Below are positions 44,015-52,981 of a stretch of 64,000 nucleotides of DNA, piece by piece. The first letter of the stretch is position 1, and every line of letters starts with the position of its first letter. The stretch covers positions 1-64,000 of the forward strand of contig DATFWL010000443.1 in assembly GCA_035259385.1 (NCBI GenBank), in the 5' to 3' direction. This DNA is from QHWK01 sp035259385 (GTDB lineage Bacteria > Acidobacteriota > Vicinamibacteria > Vicinamibacterales > CAVVIG01). A program made the position numbers and the translations under genes. The notes beneath the pieces are model-generated. The model was given only the letters and a program-made list of their open reading frames with translations. It did not search any database and was not told the origin of the DNA.

Positions 44015-44065
44015 ACGACCTCCCGGCAAAACAGAAGCAGGGTAGGGGGCGCCTCGACGGATGGG

Positions 44066-44081
44066 CTATGCACAATCGGCA
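44066..44081 (-). promoter_or_regulatory. TGCCG-N5-GCATAG element, copy 10
   Basis: On the plus strand CTATGCACAATCGGCA, 51 nt upstream of the ATG at 44014. The 805-bp stretch 44015-44819 has no firm gene. Confidence 0.55.
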
Positions 44082-44089
44082 GTAGGCAG

Positions 44090-44210
44090 GGAGGAGACGG
44101 ATGGGACGGATGGGAGGGATGGGAGAGATGAGAGGGATGGGACGGATGAGAGGATGGGACGGACGGGAGAGATGGGAGGGATGCGAAAGGTAGGAGGGAT
44201 GGGAGAGATC
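44090..44210 (+). repeat. purine-rich tandem repeat (GATGGGA units)
   Basis: About 120 bp built from variants of GGATGGGAC and GGATGGGAGA, with plus-strand purines dominating. GGG runs at 44103-44105, 44112-44114, 44116-44118 and 44121-44123 meet the common pattern for a G-quadruplex. It lies upstream of the exported-protein operon and of a possible small ORF. Confidence 0.6.
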
Positions 44211-44301
44211 GCTGGCCTGGGACGAAGGGAAGAGATCGGACCGGTGCGGATGCCGAATTCGCACAGGCGGCTGAATATCGCGGGCGTTACGGTTCTTTAT
44301 C

Positions 44302-44532
44302 GTGATACAGACAACTCGGTGTGCGGCGGCGTGCTTGCGCAAGCTCATTGCGGGTGCTTTGCGACGCATGAAGGAATCGGAAACCGTCTACTTCCTGCGG
44401 CTCCTCCGTATCGCCCGCCGCGGCGATCCGCAGGCACGATTGTCGGCCACGCTGGCATGGCTGGACCGCGCGTCGCGCGTCACAGGCGCAAGGCGAACAT
44501 CGTCCGTTGACGCGCATGCCGAAAACGCATAG
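44302..44532 (+). CDS. possible small protein of 76 residues
   Basis: GTG 44302; an in-frame ATG at 44368 gives 54 residues (MKESETVYFLRLLRIARRGD...), whose amphipathic leucine/arginine pattern is protein-like. No domain recognised. The stop TAG is part of copy 11 of the 16-bp element, so this ORF and that element overlap. It may be chance in GC-rich DNA. Confidence 0.25.
   Translation: MIQTTRCAAACLRKLIAGALRRMKESETVYFLRLLRIARRGDPQARLSATLAWLDRASRVTGARRTSSVDAHAENA
44517..44532 (+). promoter_or_regulatory. TGCCG-N5-GCATAG element, copy 11
   Basis: TGCCGAAAACGCATAG. The nearest downstream start is ATG 44553 of a 41-codon ORF (20 nt); no recognised gene at 32-33 nt. Confidence 0.5.
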
Positions 44533-44705
44533 TCGCGCCCGGGGGCCTGCATATGATCGCGCTGTCACACCCGTCGGGTGAGCGCTGCTTCCCAAGGGCG
44601 GCGCTCACGAACGCGCAGTCCAGAGTGGCTGCCGGGCGGCGTCATGGCAGCGCAGCGGCCGCGCGCTGCGTTGCCTGACGTTCGCCGACGATCGACTGCC
44701 GCTGC

Positions 44706-44721
44706 TGCCGATTCTGCATAC
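44706..44721 (+). promoter_or_regulatory. TGCCG-N5-GCATAC element, copy 12
   Basis: TGCCGATTCTGCATAC (last base C), 33 nt before the ATG of a 22-codon ORF that overlaps the formylglycine-enzyme gene. Confidence 0.55.
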
Positions 44722-44754
44722 CTTCGCGATCGGCCCGTCCTTATCCTGCCGACC

Positions 44755-44823
44755 ATGATCGGTCCTGGTGAGCGTTGCACGTCCTGCGGCATGCTCCTTC
44801 GGATGGCGTGCGTGCGTCGATGA
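44755..44823 (+). CDS. possible 22-residue Cys-containing leader ORF
   Basis: ATG 44755 is 33 nt after copy 12 of the 16-bp element. The peptide contains ERCTSCGM, a Cys-x-x-Cys. The stop overlaps the next ATG as ATGA (44820), the same coupling geometry as the ORF at 32458. It may be a leader peptide regulating the following gene; support is positional only. Confidence 0.35.
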   Translation: MIGPGERCTSCGMLLRMACVRR

Positions 44824-45989
44824 CACAGCGCACGCGTCAACGTCCGCAGCGGCCCGCGGCGACCACACAGTCCCGACGGCAGACGGCCTCGGCGATCTGG
44901 ATCGTCGCGGCGCTTCTGATCGTCGCCGCCGGCGCGTTGGCCGCGCGCTATGCGGGCGGTCCGTCGACCGCCTCCGCGACCGCCGTGTCCACTTCGTCCC
45001 AAACGGCCGCACGCGCCGGACAGCCCCCAGGGCCGGCGCCCGCCGGGATGAAATGGATCCCGGGCGGCGAATTCACGATGGGCAGCAACAGCGCGCAGAG
45101 CATGTCGAACGAGCGGCCGGCCCACCGCGTCCGCGTCAACGGATTCTGGATGGCGGACAAGGACGTCACCAACGCCGACTTCCGCCGCTTCGCCGACGCG
45201 ACCGGTTACGTGACGACAGCCGAACGCAACCCCGAGTGGGAGGAGATCCGCAAGCAGCTTCCTCCCGGCACGCCGAAGCCCGACGACGGTCAGCTGGTGC
45301 CGGGGTCGCTCGTGTTCATTCCGCCGTCGCATCCCGTTCCGCTGGACGATCTGTCGGCGTGGTGGCGGTGGGTGCCCGGCGCCAGCTGGCGTCATCCGTC
45401 AGGGCCGGAGAGCACCGTCGATGGCCTCGACGCGCATCCAGTCGTGCAGGTGTCCTGGTACGACGCGAACGCGTACGCGAAGTGGGCCGGCGCGCGCCTG
45501 CCGACCGAAGCCGAATGGGAGTTCGCCGCCCGCGGCGGCGTCGACGGCAGACGGTACGTGTGGGGCGACGACCCGTCGCCGCACGGCGCGCACATGGCCA
45601 ACACGTTCGACGGCGACTTTCCGTATCACCAGACGAGCGAAGACGGGTTCGCGGGGACGTCGCCGGTCGGATCGTTTCCGGCGAACGGATACGGGCTCTA
45701 CGACATGGCCGGCAACGTGTGGCAGTGGACGTCGGACATGTATCGCGCCGACGAGTTCGCGCGCCGCGCCGGCGACCAGGGTCTCTGCGACAACCCGCAA
45801 GGGCCCACGTCGACCTACGACCCGACGGATCCCTATTCCGAGCGACGCGTGATCAAAGGCGGATCCTTTCTCTGCCATCCGTCCTACTGCGAGAGCTACC
45901 GGCCGAGCGCGCGCCGCGGTACGCCGCCCGACACCGGCTCCTCACACGTCGGCTTCAGGATCGTGCGGACGGCCGCCCCGCTGATGTAG
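44820..45989 (+). CDS. membrane-anchored formylglycine-generating-enzyme-like protein
   Basis: 389 residues from ATG 44820. A membrane helix (about 24-43) follows an Arg-rich N-terminus, and a Pro/Ala linker leads into an FGE-sulfatase domain (WIPGGEFTMGSN; VSWYDANAYAKWAGARLPTE; YDMAGNVWQWTSD; GGSFLCHPSYCESYRPSARR). Cys352 and Cys357 match the two active-site cysteines of FGE (C-x4-C in the CHPSYC motif), so it is likely catalytically competent. FGEs convert a sulfatase Cys to formylglycine. The domain here appears to sit outside the inner membrane. No sulfatase is visible in the window. Confidence 0.85.
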   Translation: MTQRTRQRPQRPAATTQSRRQTASAIWIVAALLIVAAGALAARYAGGPSTASATAVSTSSQTAARAGQPPGPAPAGMKWIPGGEFTMGSNSAQSMSNERPAHRVRVNGFWMADKDVTNADFRRFADATGYVTTAERNPEWEEIRKQLPPGTPKPDDGQLVPGSLVFIPPSHPVPLDDLSAWWRWVPGASWRHPSGPESTVDGLDAHPVVQVSWYDANAYAKWAGARLPTEAEWEFAARGGVDGRRYVWGDDPSPHGAHMANTFDGDFPYHQTSEDGFAGTSPVGSFPANGYGLYDMAGNVWQWTSDMYRADEFARRAGDQGLCDNPQGPTSTYDPTDPYSERRVIKGGSFLCHPSYCESYRPSARRGTPPDTGSSHVGFRIVRTAAPLM

Positions 45990-46006
45990 CGCGAAGCCTT
46001 CAGACG

Positions 46007-47611
46007 TCACGGCTGGGTCGTGCCCCTCTTGCTCTTGGCGGCCGCGCGCGCGTTCTGCTGCTGGATCGCTTTGTAAGCCGTGTAGTACTTGTAGATGTTG
46101 CTGACGTAGTCGACGGTCTCGCGCCCGATGTCGCGAGACGCGACGATCTCGACGTTGTAGAACCACTCGTCGGGATTCAGGCCGGCAGCCTGCGCCTTCT
46201 TCCGCAGCTGCGCGACGCGTGCCGGACCCGCGTTGTAAGACGCCAGCGCGAACAGCCCGCGGTTCAACTTGTCCATCTTCGAGTCCGCGAAATAGCGATC
46301 GATCATGAACCGCATGTACTTCACGCCGGCGTGAATGTTGTCATCGGCTTTGTCGGTCACGTTCGGGACGCCGACGTTCTTGTCCCTGGCGGTCTCCGGC
46401 TTGATCTGCATGATGCCGACGGCGCCGGCGCCGCTGCGCCGACTCTGATCGAGTTGCGATTCCTGATAGGCCTGCGCCGTCACCAGCAGCCAGTCGAAGT
46501 CGTACTGATCGGCGTATTTCCGCAGCGGAGTCGCCAGCGTGCGGAACCGTGCGAGCTCCTCCGCCGACTTGGGGTTCTTCAGGCGCGCAGGGTTGCCGAG
46601 GTATTTCTTGAGCAGCACGTTGCCGAACATCGTGCCGGCCCGGTGAGTACGCACGAAATCGTCGACCAGTCCATGCAGGACCGGCGTGTTCTTGCGAACT
46701 CCCCACGCCAGCTGCACGCCATCCTTCACGACCAGATCCGAACGGACGGTCATCTGATCGTAGATCTGCTTCCAGAAGTCCGTGTAGATGTCCTTGACGA
46801 CGGTGATCGGCACGATCCCGGCGTCGACCATCTGCAGAAGATCTTCGTCCTGCAGCCGATCGTCCGCGTCGACAATCGTCACCGGCGGCTTGCCGCTGCG
46901 CTTGAGCCGCGCGTTCAGATCGACGAGATCTTCGTGATAGCTGCTGACGCGACGGACGGTGACCTCCTGTCCGGAGAGGTCCTCGAGCGTTGACAGTTTC
47001 GCCGTCGACGCCGGCCCGGTGACGACGACATCCTTGATGTCGTCTTTCGTCGGAGTCGAGAAGTCGACGCGCGTCCGGTACCGATCGACGATCGAAAACC
47101 CCCCGACGGCGATGTCGCCGAGGCTGCCCTCGAGCGCCGGCAGGACCTGATCGGGACTGGTCGGGATGATGACGATCTTCGGCGCGACGACGCCCTTGGG
47201 CGCGCGCTCCCGCAGCGTCTTCTCGAACTCCTGGAGCGCGTCATAGGCAATGCCCGCCTGGCGCGTGCCGTCGAGGAAGTAGTTTGTCTTGCTGAACGGC
47301 ACGAGCGCCCGGATGAAGCGGCGGTCGCCCTTCCAGTCGAAGTCGCCGGTCCACTTCTCGTGGAGGCCGAGCGTGGTGTTGGCGTCGAGGTCCTCGATCA
47401 GCGTGAGCGCCGGCTGCGCGTCCGCGGTCGCCGGCTGCGGCGCCACGACTCCGCCTGGCGCGGGCGTGCCGGACGGCGGAGAGGCGGCGGCATTGGATGG
47501 AGGAGGCTGCTGTTGTGCACCAGGCGGCGAGGCGCACGACGCGATCGACAGGCTGGCGGCGAGCAGCAGCGTACAGACGGAGGATGCTGGCGGCCGAATG
47601 TGTGGCATCAT
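46007..47611 (-). CDS. mltF: MltF-like lytic transglycosylase with solute-binding-like domain (lipoprotein)
   Basis: 534 residues. SIASC is a lipobox (Cys26). A Pro/Ala linker (27-70) precedes a solute-binding-protein-3-like regulatory domain, about 95-345 (FIRALVPFSKTNYFLDGTRQ; DIAVGGFSIV-R). The C-terminal SLT goose-type lysozyme domain, about 375-500, has AQAYQESQLDQSRRSGAGAV with catalytic Glu384, then GIMQIKPETA and ALASYNAGP. MltF-type enzymes cleave peptidoglycan glycan strands and are modulated by muropeptides. The domain order and 500-residue length match the family. It starts 32 nt after copy 13 of the 16-bp element. Confidence 0.88.
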   Translation of the reverse strand: MMPHIRPPASSVCTLLLAASLSIASCASPPGAQQQPPPSNAAASPPSGTPAPGGVVAPQPATADAQPALTLIEDLDANTTLGLHEKWTGDFDWKGDRRFIRALVPFSKTNYFLDGTRQAGIAYDALQEFEKTLRERAPKGVVAPKIVIIPTSPDQVLPALEGSLGDIAVGGFSIVDRYRTRVDFSTPTKDDIKDVVVTGPASTAKLSTLEDLSGQEVTVRRVSSYHEDLVDLNARLKRSGKPPVTIVDADDRLQDEDLLQMVDAGIVPITVVKDIYTDFWKQIYDQMTVRSDLVVKDGVQLAWGVRKNTPVLHGLVDDFVRTHRAGTMFGNVLLKKYLGNPARLKNPKSAEELARFRTLATPLRKYADQYDFDWLLVTAQAYQESQLDQSRRSGAGAVGIMQIKPETARDKNVGVPNVTDKADDNIHAGVKYMRFMIDRYFADSKMDKLNRGLFALASYNAGPARVAQLRKKAQAAGLNPDEWFYNVEIVASRDIGRETVDYVSNIYKYYTAYKAIQQQNARAAAKSKRGTTQP

Positions 47612-47643
47612 GCCGTCAGTGTCGTGATTTTCGACACCTGACG

Positions 47644-47659
47644 GTATGCAGAGTCGGCA
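47644..47659 (-). promoter_or_regulatory. TGCCG-N5-GCATAC element, copy 13
   Basis: On the plus strand GTATGCAGAGTCGGCA (first base G), 32 nt upstream of the MltF-like start. The interval also holds a GTGTCG/CGACAC hairpin. Confidence 0.55.
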
Positions 47660-47701
47660 AAGGCCGTTCCGGTCGCTCGATCGGCCGCGACCGATTGAGA
47701 G

Positions 47702-48121
47702 TCAGCCCCGGACGCGCGCTCCCGAGGACTGGACCGCGGGCTGCGGAAACTGCGATCGCCCCTCGAGCACGCCGCGGATCGCCGGCATCAGATCGGTCCC
47801 GATGTGGTTCTTGATCACGTACGCTTGCGCGCCCGCATCGCGTGCCGCGTCGATGAACGCCTGGTCGTCGTGCACGGTGAGAAAGACGATGCGCGGCGGA
47901 CGTGCGGACTCGCCGAGCCGTGCGGCTGCCTCGAGGCCGCTCATCACCGGCATCGAGATGTCGAAGACGACCACGTCGGGATGCAGCAGGGCGGCTGCGT
48001 CGAGCGCCGCCTGTCCGTCGCCGACCGCCCCGACCACATCGAATTCGTCGGCGACGAGTCGGACGACGCGATCGAGGATCGATGAATGATCGTCGGCCAG
48101 AAGGATACGTGGGCGCGACAT
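47702..48121 (-). CDS. receiver-only response regulator (CheY-like)
   Basis: 139 residues from the ATG at 48121. One receiver domain: LLADDH (Asp10/Asp11), phospho-acceptor Asp54 (VVVFDISMPVMSG) and AYVIKNHIG with the conserved Lys. No output domain follows; the tail is about 15 residues. Its N-terminus (MSRP-ILLADDHS) is close to that of response regulators A-C. It may be a phosphate sink or a partner of one of the sensor kinases encoded upstream on the same strand (48551 and 50789). A 429-bp gap separates it from them. Confidence 0.85.
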   Translation of the reverse strand: MSRPRILLADDHSSILDRVVRLVADEFDVVGAVGDGQAALDAAALLHPDVVVFDISMPVMSGLEAAARLGESARPPRIVFLTVHDDQAFIDAARDAGAQAYVIKNHIGTDLMPAIRGVLEGRSQFPQPAVQSSGARVRG

Positions 48122-48550
48122 AAGCCACCCAATCTATCGGCGTTATCCTGGGAAAACAATCCTGTGAAGGCCCGATGGCTTCACTTGCCAAACCGTATTT
48201 GTTGCTTCTCTTATGTGGTGCCGCCCGCATGCGGCGTAGCAAATCACTGCGGCCGCGCTCTCGAACGCGTGCAGGCGCGCACGCATCAGAAATGTCCTTC
48301 GTGGGTGAATCGCAGCTGCAGGCGATGCCGGCTCCACCAAGGTTGAAACATAGGAGGTTGGGCGGTGGGAGCCTATGCGGAATCGGCAGCGGCTCAGAAT
48401 TGATAGGCGGGCGAGCAGATGGGTCTCGAACCGTGCGTCTGAGTCGAACAGCGAGGTCCCGAGTGACGCTCCGCCGGCAGCAAGCACGCCGTCGAACGCC
48501 ACACCGCCGCTTTTGATCATCGTCGCGATGCGGTTTCGGAAGTCCGAGGC
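48122..48550. other. intergenic stretch with one regulatory element and no firm gene
   Basis: Contains copy 14 of the 16-bp element at 48373. On the minus strand a TTG at 48340 (32 nt after it) opens a 65-codon frame ending at 48143 (MVEPASPAAAIHPRRTF...), with no SD and no recognised domain. I would not call it a gene on this evidence. Confidence 0.4.
48373..48388 (-). promoter_or_regulatory. TGCCG-N5-GCATAG element, copy 14
   Basis: On the plus strand CTATGCGGAATCGGCA, 251 nt upstream of the receiver-only gene and 32 nt from a TTG-started frame. Confidence 0.5.
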
Positions 48551-50785
48551 TTACGTGGAGCGAGCCGCTCGCGGCGCCGCGTCGCCGTCCGGTGCCAGCG
48601 GGACGAGAACGCCGATGCGCGTGCCGGCGCGCGGCGCCGTCCGGATGATCAGTCGCCCGCCCACGTGATGCGCGCGCTCGCGCATGCTGAGGAGGCCGAG
48701 GCCTGGTGTGTCGAAGCCCTGCGGCTCGCTGAAGCCGATACCCGAATCGGCGATCTGCATGTAGAGGCGCTCGCCGTCCCGCGAGAGCTTCACCTGCGCC
48801 TGGGTCGCGCCGCTGTGGCGCACGATGTTGTGCAGCGCTTCCTGCACGATCCGGTAGAGGCAGATGGATACCGCCGGATTGATGTGGGCGGGCACGTGCT
48901 CGTGCTCGAACTGCACTGTCAAGCCATGCCGCGTGCCGAGGTCGCGGCACAAGCCGGCGATCCCCGCGACGAGGCCGAGCGCCTCGAGACGCGCAGGATG
49001 GAGATCGTGGGACAGGCGGTGGACGTCGGTGGTGATCTCGGATGCTGTCTCTGCGATCAGATCCAGCCGCTCGCGATCCAGCTCGCCCAGCTCAGGGCAC
49101 TCCAACCGGAATTGATCGAGCGCGATGTTCAGGAGCGACAGACGCTGGCCGAGGTCGTCGTGCAGATCGCGCGCAAGCCGCTCGCGCTCCGCTTCCTGCC
49201 CGGCGATGAGGCGGCCGGCGAGGGCCCGGTTCTCGGCGCTCGTTCGCCGTAACGCGGCTTCGCTCTCGGCGAAGGCTCGCTCCGTGCGGACGCGGTCGGT
49301 CAGATCGCGGACAACCGCCATGACCCGGCCGTGACGGTCGCGCACGAGGCGCGCTTCGAAGTGGCGAACCTCGTCGCTTATCGGCAGGTCGTAGTCCACG
49401 ATCACGCTGGCGTCGGTCTGCGCCGCTTCTGCGATCGCCGCCGTCAGGCGGTTGCCCAGCGGCGGCGGCATGATCTCGCGCACCGTCTTGCCGAGAAAGA
49501 CCTCCGGCGGCGCGAACAGCTGGTCGGGATCGCGAGCGTGAAAGTCGAGGTAGGTGCCGTCGCGGTCGAGGACGAACATCAGGTCCGGCACGGCCTGGAG
49601 GATCGCGGTGCTGCGCGCCTCGCTGTGCGCGATCGCGCGCCTGGCCTCCTCCTCGGCGGCGTCCCGTGAGGCTTCTGCGGCGCGGCGGCGGAGGCGCTGG
49701 ACCGCGATCGCCACGATCAGCGCGGACTGCGACGCGATGACCAGAGCGGCGGCGATCACGTAGCCGCGGTACGCCGTCCGGGGCCCCGGCTCCTTGAAGC
49801 GCACGATGCTCCGGCTTGGAAGGCGATCTTCGCTGATGCCCCAGCGCTGCAGCTCCTTCCCGTCGAACATCGGCGTGATGACGCCCTGAAACGGGTGCGG
49901 CCGGTCGGCCTCGGCGACACCGGCACCCGCCAGCTCCACGGCCGACCGCGCCAGCGCCGCGCCGTCCGCCTCGACGTCCAGCATCGCGCCGCCGACCACG
50001 CCGTGGCCGAGCAGCGCCGGCTCGGTCGCGAACACCGGCACCTTCGCGACCCTGGTGACCGCCCTCAGCGACTGCAGCGGTTGAATCGGCGCGCCATCGT
50101 CGCCAATCAGCTGACGGACGAACACGATCGCCGTCTGCGGCGGCAGGACGCGGACGCGGTCGAGCAGCTCGTTCAAGCGCAGATCGTGGAGCTGGATGGT
50201 CGAGACGCGTCGATTCAGTTCGGCCAGCTCTTCGTCAAGGTCCGTGCCGGCGCCGCCGGCACGATCGGCAAGGTCTCCATCGATCACCGCGAGATGCCGA
50301 AGCCCCGGGTCGAGCCGCTCGGCGATCGCGGCGACCTCCTGGTACGGCGATCCGAGCCACGAGGCGATCACGTCAGGCGGCAAATCGTGTGACGGCGGCC
50401 GCGTCAGCATGGCGACGACCGGAACGTCGGGAAACACCTCGCCGCGGTGGCTCAACACGAACTCGAGTGCCGAATCGAGGACGGCGACGATGACGTCGGG
50501 CCGACGATCGGCGTACTTCGAATGCAGGTACTCGCTCATCGCCTCGAGGTGGGCCGTCCCGGGGAACCGGTACGCGTCGACGGTCTCGGTATACAACTCG
50601 AGCGAACCGTCGGCCAGCATCGGGTCGACGACGCGATCGAATCCGGCGTCGAACTGCGTGCGAAACGGCGCCTCCTCGCCGTAGGCGTGCACGACGAGGA
50701 CCTTCGTCGGCGCGGCGCTCGCGCCGCGGGCCGCGGCTGCCGACGCGACCAGGACGAGCGCGACCACGCGGACACCCAGGGACAT
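48551..50785 (-). CDS. sensor histidine kinase with ABC_sub_bind-like extracellular sensor
   Basis: 744 residues, ATG 50785. Residues 1-24 are an export signal. Residues about 28-330 resemble an ABC-type substrate-binding domain (VLVVHAYGEEAPFRTQFDAG; PDVIVAVLDSALEFVLSHRG; GGAMLDVEADGAALARSAVE). A membrane helix (YVIAAALVIASQSALIVAIA) precedes a PAS domain, then HisKA_3 (RLARDLHDDLGQRLSLL, acceptor His) and ATPase (LHNIVRHSGATQ; IADSGIGF). It starts 3 nt after the stop of the sister kinase at 50789, so the two form an operon. It probably binds a small extracellular molecule through its sensor. Confidence 0.88.
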   Translation of the reverse strand: MSLGVRVVALVLVASAAAARGASAAPTKVLVVHAYGEEAPFRTQFDAGFDRVVDPMLADGSLELYTETVDAYRFPGTAHLEAMSEYLHSKYADRRPDVIVAVLDSALEFVLSHRGEVFPDVPVVAMLTRPPSHDLPPDVIASWLGSPYQEVAAIAERLDPGLRHLAVIDGDLADRAGGAGTDLDEELAELNRRVSTIQLHDLRLNELLDRVRVLPPQTAIVFVRQLIGDDGAPIQPLQSLRAVTRVAKVPVFATEPALLGHGVVGGAMLDVEADGAALARSAVELAGAGVAEADRPHPFQGVITPMFDGKELQRWGISEDRLPSRSIVRFKEPGPRTAYRGYVIAAALVIASQSALIVAIAVQRLRRRAAEASRDAAEEEARRAIAHSEARSTAILQAVPDLMFVLDRDGTYLDFHARDPDQLFAPPEVFLGKTVREIMPPPLGNRLTAAIAEAAQTDASVIVDYDLPISDEVRHFEARLVRDRHGRVMAVVRDLTDRVRTERAFAESEAALRRTSAENRALAGRLIAGQEAERERLARDLHDDLGQRLSLLNIALDQFRLECPELGELDRERLDLIAETASEITTDVHRLSHDLHPARLEALGLVAGIAGLCRDLGTRHGLTVQFEHEHVPAHINPAVSICLYRIVQEALHNIVRHSGATQAQVKLSRDGERLYMQIADSGIGFSEPQGFDTPGLGLLSMRERAHHVGGRLIIRTAPRAGTRIGVLVPLAPDGDAAPRAARST

Positions 50786-50788
50786 GCG

Positions 50789-52981
50789 TCAGCAGTTCGC
50801 TGGTTCAGCGGCTTCGACGTGCGCGAGCGTGCCGGCGGGAACCGGCACGCGGACCATCACGCGGGTACCGTTCCGATCCGATTCGACGAGGAAGCGGCCG
50901 CCGACGAAGCGTGTCCGCTCCCGCATGCTCACCAGGCCGAGGCCTTCGCGTTTGGCCGTCACGTCGAAGCCGGCGCCATCGTCGAGGATGTCGAGGACCA
51001 GCGTGCGCTGTTCCGCGTGGAGCTCCAGCCGGAGGAACGCGCGGCGGGCGCCGCTGTGTTTGACGATGTTGTGCAGCGCCTCCTGCGTGATGCGGTACAA
51101 ACACAAGGAGAGATCGGAGGAGATGGCCATCGTATCGCGATCGCAGACGAATTCAATCGCGACGTCGTGCTGTCGCGAGACGTCGCGGCACTCGGCGCGA
51201 ATCGCCGCGACCAGGCCGAGCGCCTGGAGCTTCGACGGGTGCAGATCGCGCGAGACGCGGTGCAGTTCGGCGGCGATGTCGCCGGTGCGCCGCGACAGAT
51301 CCCGCACCCGGCCCGACAGATTCGACTGCCGCACCACGCTGTCGTTGCCGAGCTGATCGAGGTCGATGTTCAGCAGCGCGAGCTGCTGGCTGAGATCGTC
51401 GTGCAGATCGCGGGCGATGCGCTGCCGCTCGGCTTCCTGGCTGGCAATCAGCCGTCCGGCGAGATCCTTCAACGCGTTTTCCGCGCGCCGCCGCTCGGTG
51501 ACGTCACGGCCCACACCCTGGATTTCGACGACGTCGCCGTTGACCGTGGTGATCGGGTGGTTGATCCAGTGTTGCCATCCCTGGGTGCCGTCCGGCAGCA
51601 GCACCGCATGCTCGTGCTGCTCGGTCCGCGGACGCGTGACCAGAGACTCGATCTGGCTGAAGACGGCGCCACGCTCGTCTACCGGGACGAGGTCGAGGAA
51701 CTTGCGGCCGATCAGCGCCTCGCTGGGCGCCCCGAAGAACCGGCAGTAGGCGTCGTTGACGAAGGTCATCGTCGTGTCGGGAAGGAACCGGCAGATCAGC
51801 TCGCTTTGCGTTTCCACCACGTTGCGATAGCGCATTTCGCTCTGGCGAAGTCGATCCTCGGCGCGCTTCCGGTGCTGCCGCTGCAGGAGCAGGCCGACGA
51901 TCAGCACCAGCTGGCCGGCGATCACCGCCAGCGCCCCGACCGCGTACTTTCCGTACCGCTGCCAGACCGTCGGCGCGCGGAACAGGACGAGGCTGCCCGC
52001 CGGCAGACGGCTCTCGGCGATTCCCCAGCGCTGCAGCTGCCGCCAGTCGAACCGCGCCTTCGTCTCGACCTCGATCACCGGTATGTCCGACGGGTGCGTG
52101 CCTGCTGCCACCTTCAGCGCGATCTCGGTGGCGCGCTTTCCAACCTCCTCCACGTCCACCGCGTATCCGCCGACGCTGCCGCGTCCCAGCCAGCTGCCGG
52201 CCATGGCGTAGACCGGCACGCTCGCGGCGTTCGCGATGATCGACAGGACGTCGGTGGGATCGACGCTTCTCCCCGGCTCGTCCTGCGAGTACCGCACGTA
52301 GAAGATGATCGACTCCTTCGGTGCACTCTTGACCCGCGCGAGCAACGCGTCGAGCGGCAGGTCGCTGAGGTAGACGCGCGGCACGCTGCGATCGACGTGG
52401 GGCAGCTGATCGCGGAACAGCCGGTCGTACAGCCGGTTCCTTTCGGACGTCTGCGCGATCACGAGCACTTCCTTCGTGTCCGGATGCAGCGCCAGCGCCA
52501 TGTTGAGCGTCTTCGCGAACAGGTTGTCGACGACGACGCCGGTGATGCTGCCCGCCGTTTGCGCATCGGGCGGCGCCGGACGCTTGAAGGTGTGATACAC
52601 GATCGGCGTGCCGGGGAACAAGCCGGCCCGATGCTCGAGCAGGAAGTCCAGCGCGCCCTGCGAGAACGCGATGACGACATCGACCGGGCGCTCGGCGTAC
52701 TTCCGGTGCAGGTAGTTCTGCAGGGCGAGCGACTGCTCCGGCCCTGAAAAGCGATTCCACTCGAGGTACTCCGCGTGGTACTCCACGGTGCCAGCGGGCA
52801 CGCGGCGAAGCGCTGCCTGCACGGCTCGATCGAGTTCGCCGTTGACGTGAAAGTCCCGGCCGTACCAGTAGAGTCCGACGATCCGCTTCGGAGCGGCCGT
52901 CGTCTGCGCGTTCGCCGCCCGCACGCCGATCGTCGCGGCGACGATCAGCCAGAGCAGTCGAAACACCGTGCTCGATCGCAT
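50789..52981 (-). CDS. sensor histidine kinase with ABC_sub_bind-like sensor (first gene of kinase operon)
   Basis: 730 residues from ATG 52981; the frame continues to 53011, but the extra residues are not signal-like. An export signal ends near VRAANAQ. An ABC_sub_bind-like domain, about 40-320 (IVGLYWYGRDFHVNGELDRA; VDVVIAFSQGALDFLLEHRA; GSVGGYAVDVEEVGKRATEI), is followed by a membrane helix (AVGALAVIAGQLVLIVGLLL), one PAS (YRNVVETQSELICRFLPDTT) and the HisKA_3 box RIARDLHDDLSQQLALL. The ATPase part has LHNIVKHSGARR and ILDDGAGF. The sensor half and kinase half match the 48551 product, so the pair is a duplication. Confidence 0.88.
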   Translation of the reverse strand: MRSSTVFRLLWLIVAATIGVRAANAQTTAAPKRIVGLYWYGRDFHVNGELDRAVQAALRRVPAGTVEYHAEYLEWNRFSGPEQSLALQNYLHRKYAERPVDVVIAFSQGALDFLLEHRAGLFPGTPIVYHTFKRPAPPDAQTAGSITGVVVDNLFAKTLNMALALHPDTKEVLVIAQTSERNRLYDRLFRDQLPHVDRSVPRVYLSDLPLDALLARVKSAPKESIIFYVRYSQDEPGRSVDPTDVLSIIANAASVPVYAMAGSWLGRGSVGGYAVDVEEVGKRATEIALKVAAGTHPSDIPVIEVETKARFDWRQLQRWGIAESRLPAGSLVLFRAPTVWQRYGKYAVGALAVIAGQLVLIVGLLLQRQHRKRAEDRLRQSEMRYRNVVETQSELICRFLPDTTMTFVNDAYCRFFGAPSEALIGRKFLDLVPVDERGAVFSQIESLVTRPRTEQHEHAVLLPDGTQGWQHWINHPITTVNGDVVEIQGVGRDVTERRRAENALKDLAGRLIASQEAERQRIARDLHDDLSQQLALLNIDLDQLGNDSVVRQSNLSGRVRDLSRRTGDIAAELHRVSRDLHPSKLQALGLVAAIRAECRDVSRQHDVAIEFVCDRDTMAISSDLSLCLYRITQEALHNIVKHSGARRAFLRLELHAEQRTLVLDILDDGAGFDVTAKREGLGLVSMRERTRFVGGRFLVESDRNGTRVMVRVPVPAGTLAHVEAAEPANC

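Noticed and set aside
44090..44210. Tandem repeat considered as a CRISPR array
   Set aside because: Units are about 9-10 bp with no spacers and there are no cas genes nearby.
48143..48340. 65-codon TTG frame 32 nt after element copy 14
   Set aside because: No SD and unusual composition; only the spacing supports it, so it is noted but not called a gene.
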